Assembly: GCF_019710745.1 (NCBI RefSeq) | Contig: NZ_JAHKJW010000047.1 | Span: 1 to 64,000, forward strand | Direction of reading: 5' to 3' | Length of the DNA: 64,000 nucleotides | Source: Streptomyces beigongshangae | Lineage (GTDB): Bacteria; Actinomycetota; Actinomycetes; Streptomycetales; Streptomycetaceae | In this document: one piece after another, positions 63,346 through 64,000 of the stretch | Layout of the letters: every line of letters begins with the position of its first letter | How positions within the stretch are numbered: the first letter of the stretch is position 1 | Notes under the pieces: model-generated | Told to the model about the DNA's origin: nothing | The model's database searches: none | Seen by the model: only the letters and a program-made list of their open reading frames with translations | Translations under genes and position numbers: made by a program

Positions 63346-64000
63346 CCTAACTTCACGCGATCTTCAGATGTGCCGGAACAGTACATAGAGTTCCGGTTCA
63401 TCGGTCAAGCGTGAGGTCAAGAGCTGTACGAACGCCACGCTACGGCTTGCCGCCTGAGGGCGACTCACCCCTTGGGGAGGTGAAGCTCCAGGGAGTGGCA
63501 AGGCTGCACCACTCCCATGAGCGCTGCGTTACTGCCCAGTTCAAGTTGCGGCCAAACCCGCCCTGCACGCCGCCGGGCGGTAGGGCTGTTTGTGATGGGA
63601 AGGCCAACCGGCGACAGGCGAAAGCCTCACCTGTACTACTCCTCAATCTTGTGGCTGAAAACCACCATCGGATTACCACTCTTTCAAGATCAGCACCCGA
63701 ACGAGCTCAAGGTAAGTTGCAAGCATGAATAAGGGGACAGCGTGATTTGCACTCCGGTCCGCAGCAGTCGGCCCAAGCCTCGCGCCCGCACGGCACGGTG
63801 GTGTACGACGCCGAAGCGGTAGTTGCACGAGAGCGTGACCGTTTGAGCCCGCACTCGCGAAAACCTGCTGCAGCACGTCCGCAACCGGCAGACGCCGGTC
63901 GCAACGCACCGCGCGGAAACACGGCCGCGCAGAGCGCGCCTACGATCCCGATCGTGCTGCTCGTCCCGCGCCTGGTGCCTGCCGTACGCGGACCAGATCT
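63346..64000. other. Upstream region of module B and window end
   Basis: No gene is supported. On the minus strand TTGACC (63403-63408) followed by TACTGT (63378-63383), 19 bp apart, is a possible promoter for the LamG gene. The 15-bp-spaced TATGTA is an alternative. Reading frames at 63670-63920 on the minus strand have coding-like codon positions (RLPVADVLQQVFASAGSN) but no recognisable family and may belong to a decayed gene. Confidence 0.35.

Noticed and set aside
60970-63414. An 814-codon plus-strand open frame
   Set aside because: Antisense to the LamG/DNRLRE gene, which has a signal peptide and real domains; the mirror product has none.

Overview
The window looks like a Streptomyces (or very close actinomycete) chromosome or large plasmid. 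GC content is high, GTG and TTG starts are frequent, and typical Streptomyces families are present: an XRE/DUF5753 regulator with a DUF6879 partner, an AfsR/SARP regulator, HisKA_3/LuxR two-component genes, DUF6461 and DUF6415 proteins, and DNRLRE/RHS secreted giants. The density of whole and broken insertion sequences suggests an accessory region such as a chromosome arm. I saw no rRNA, tRNA or CRISPR array.

Layout. 1-4214: a broken IS1380 transposase, a DUF1963 and a DUF6461 protein, then a transposase scrap. 4215-10642: a metabolic block with a malic enzyme, an MFS exporter divergent from its ArsR-type repressor, an HxlR regulator divergent from a crotonase-family enzyme, and an alpha/beta hydrolase. 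10915-22593: polymorphic-toxin module A. It has a 1163-aa DNRLRE/FG-GAP secreted protein divergent from a 2414-aa RHS protein that ends in a Hint autoprotease and a GIY-YIG nuclease toxin, followed 11 bp later by an Imm26-like immunity gene. 22600-30370: a transposon graveyard. Two broken IS5 transposases meet head to head. One is split by an IS110-family element that carries a recognisable bridge RNA. Then come a Tn554-like recombinase pair fused to a truncated HIT gene, and an intact IS256-family element with a passenger gene. 30388-33922: small secreted proteins and a histidine kinase/response regulator pair whose regulator is frameshifted in a C7 tract. 34071-44101: small regulatory, hypothetical and phage/ICE-like genes, including an AlbA_2 (Schlafen-type) protein and a P-loop kinase. 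44150-48701: an intact IS5 element with a coupled passenger, a 268-bp MITE-like element, a GNAT acetyltransferase and decayed DNA. 48702-51541: a small membrane protein and an 854-aa HTH-SARP-NB-ARC regulator with an internal 87-bp tandem duplication. 52023-63345: module B, all on the minus strand, with a 1256-aa DNRLRE/LamG secreted protein, a 2157-aa RHS protein with a type-24-like toxin tip, an overlapping immunity gene and a further possible immunity gene.

How the parts fit. The two RHS modules share one plan: a very large secreted DNRLRE partner, an RHS cage protein, a variable C-terminal toxin, and a small immunity gene directly behind it. They differ in toxin, in immunity family and in whether a Hint autoprotease is present, as expected for contact- or secretion-dependent competition systems. 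The most notable non-coding feature is the IS110 bridge RNA at about 23730-24005. Both its loops contain guides that match the actual insertion site and the element ends, and removing the element restores the interrupted IS5 reading frame.
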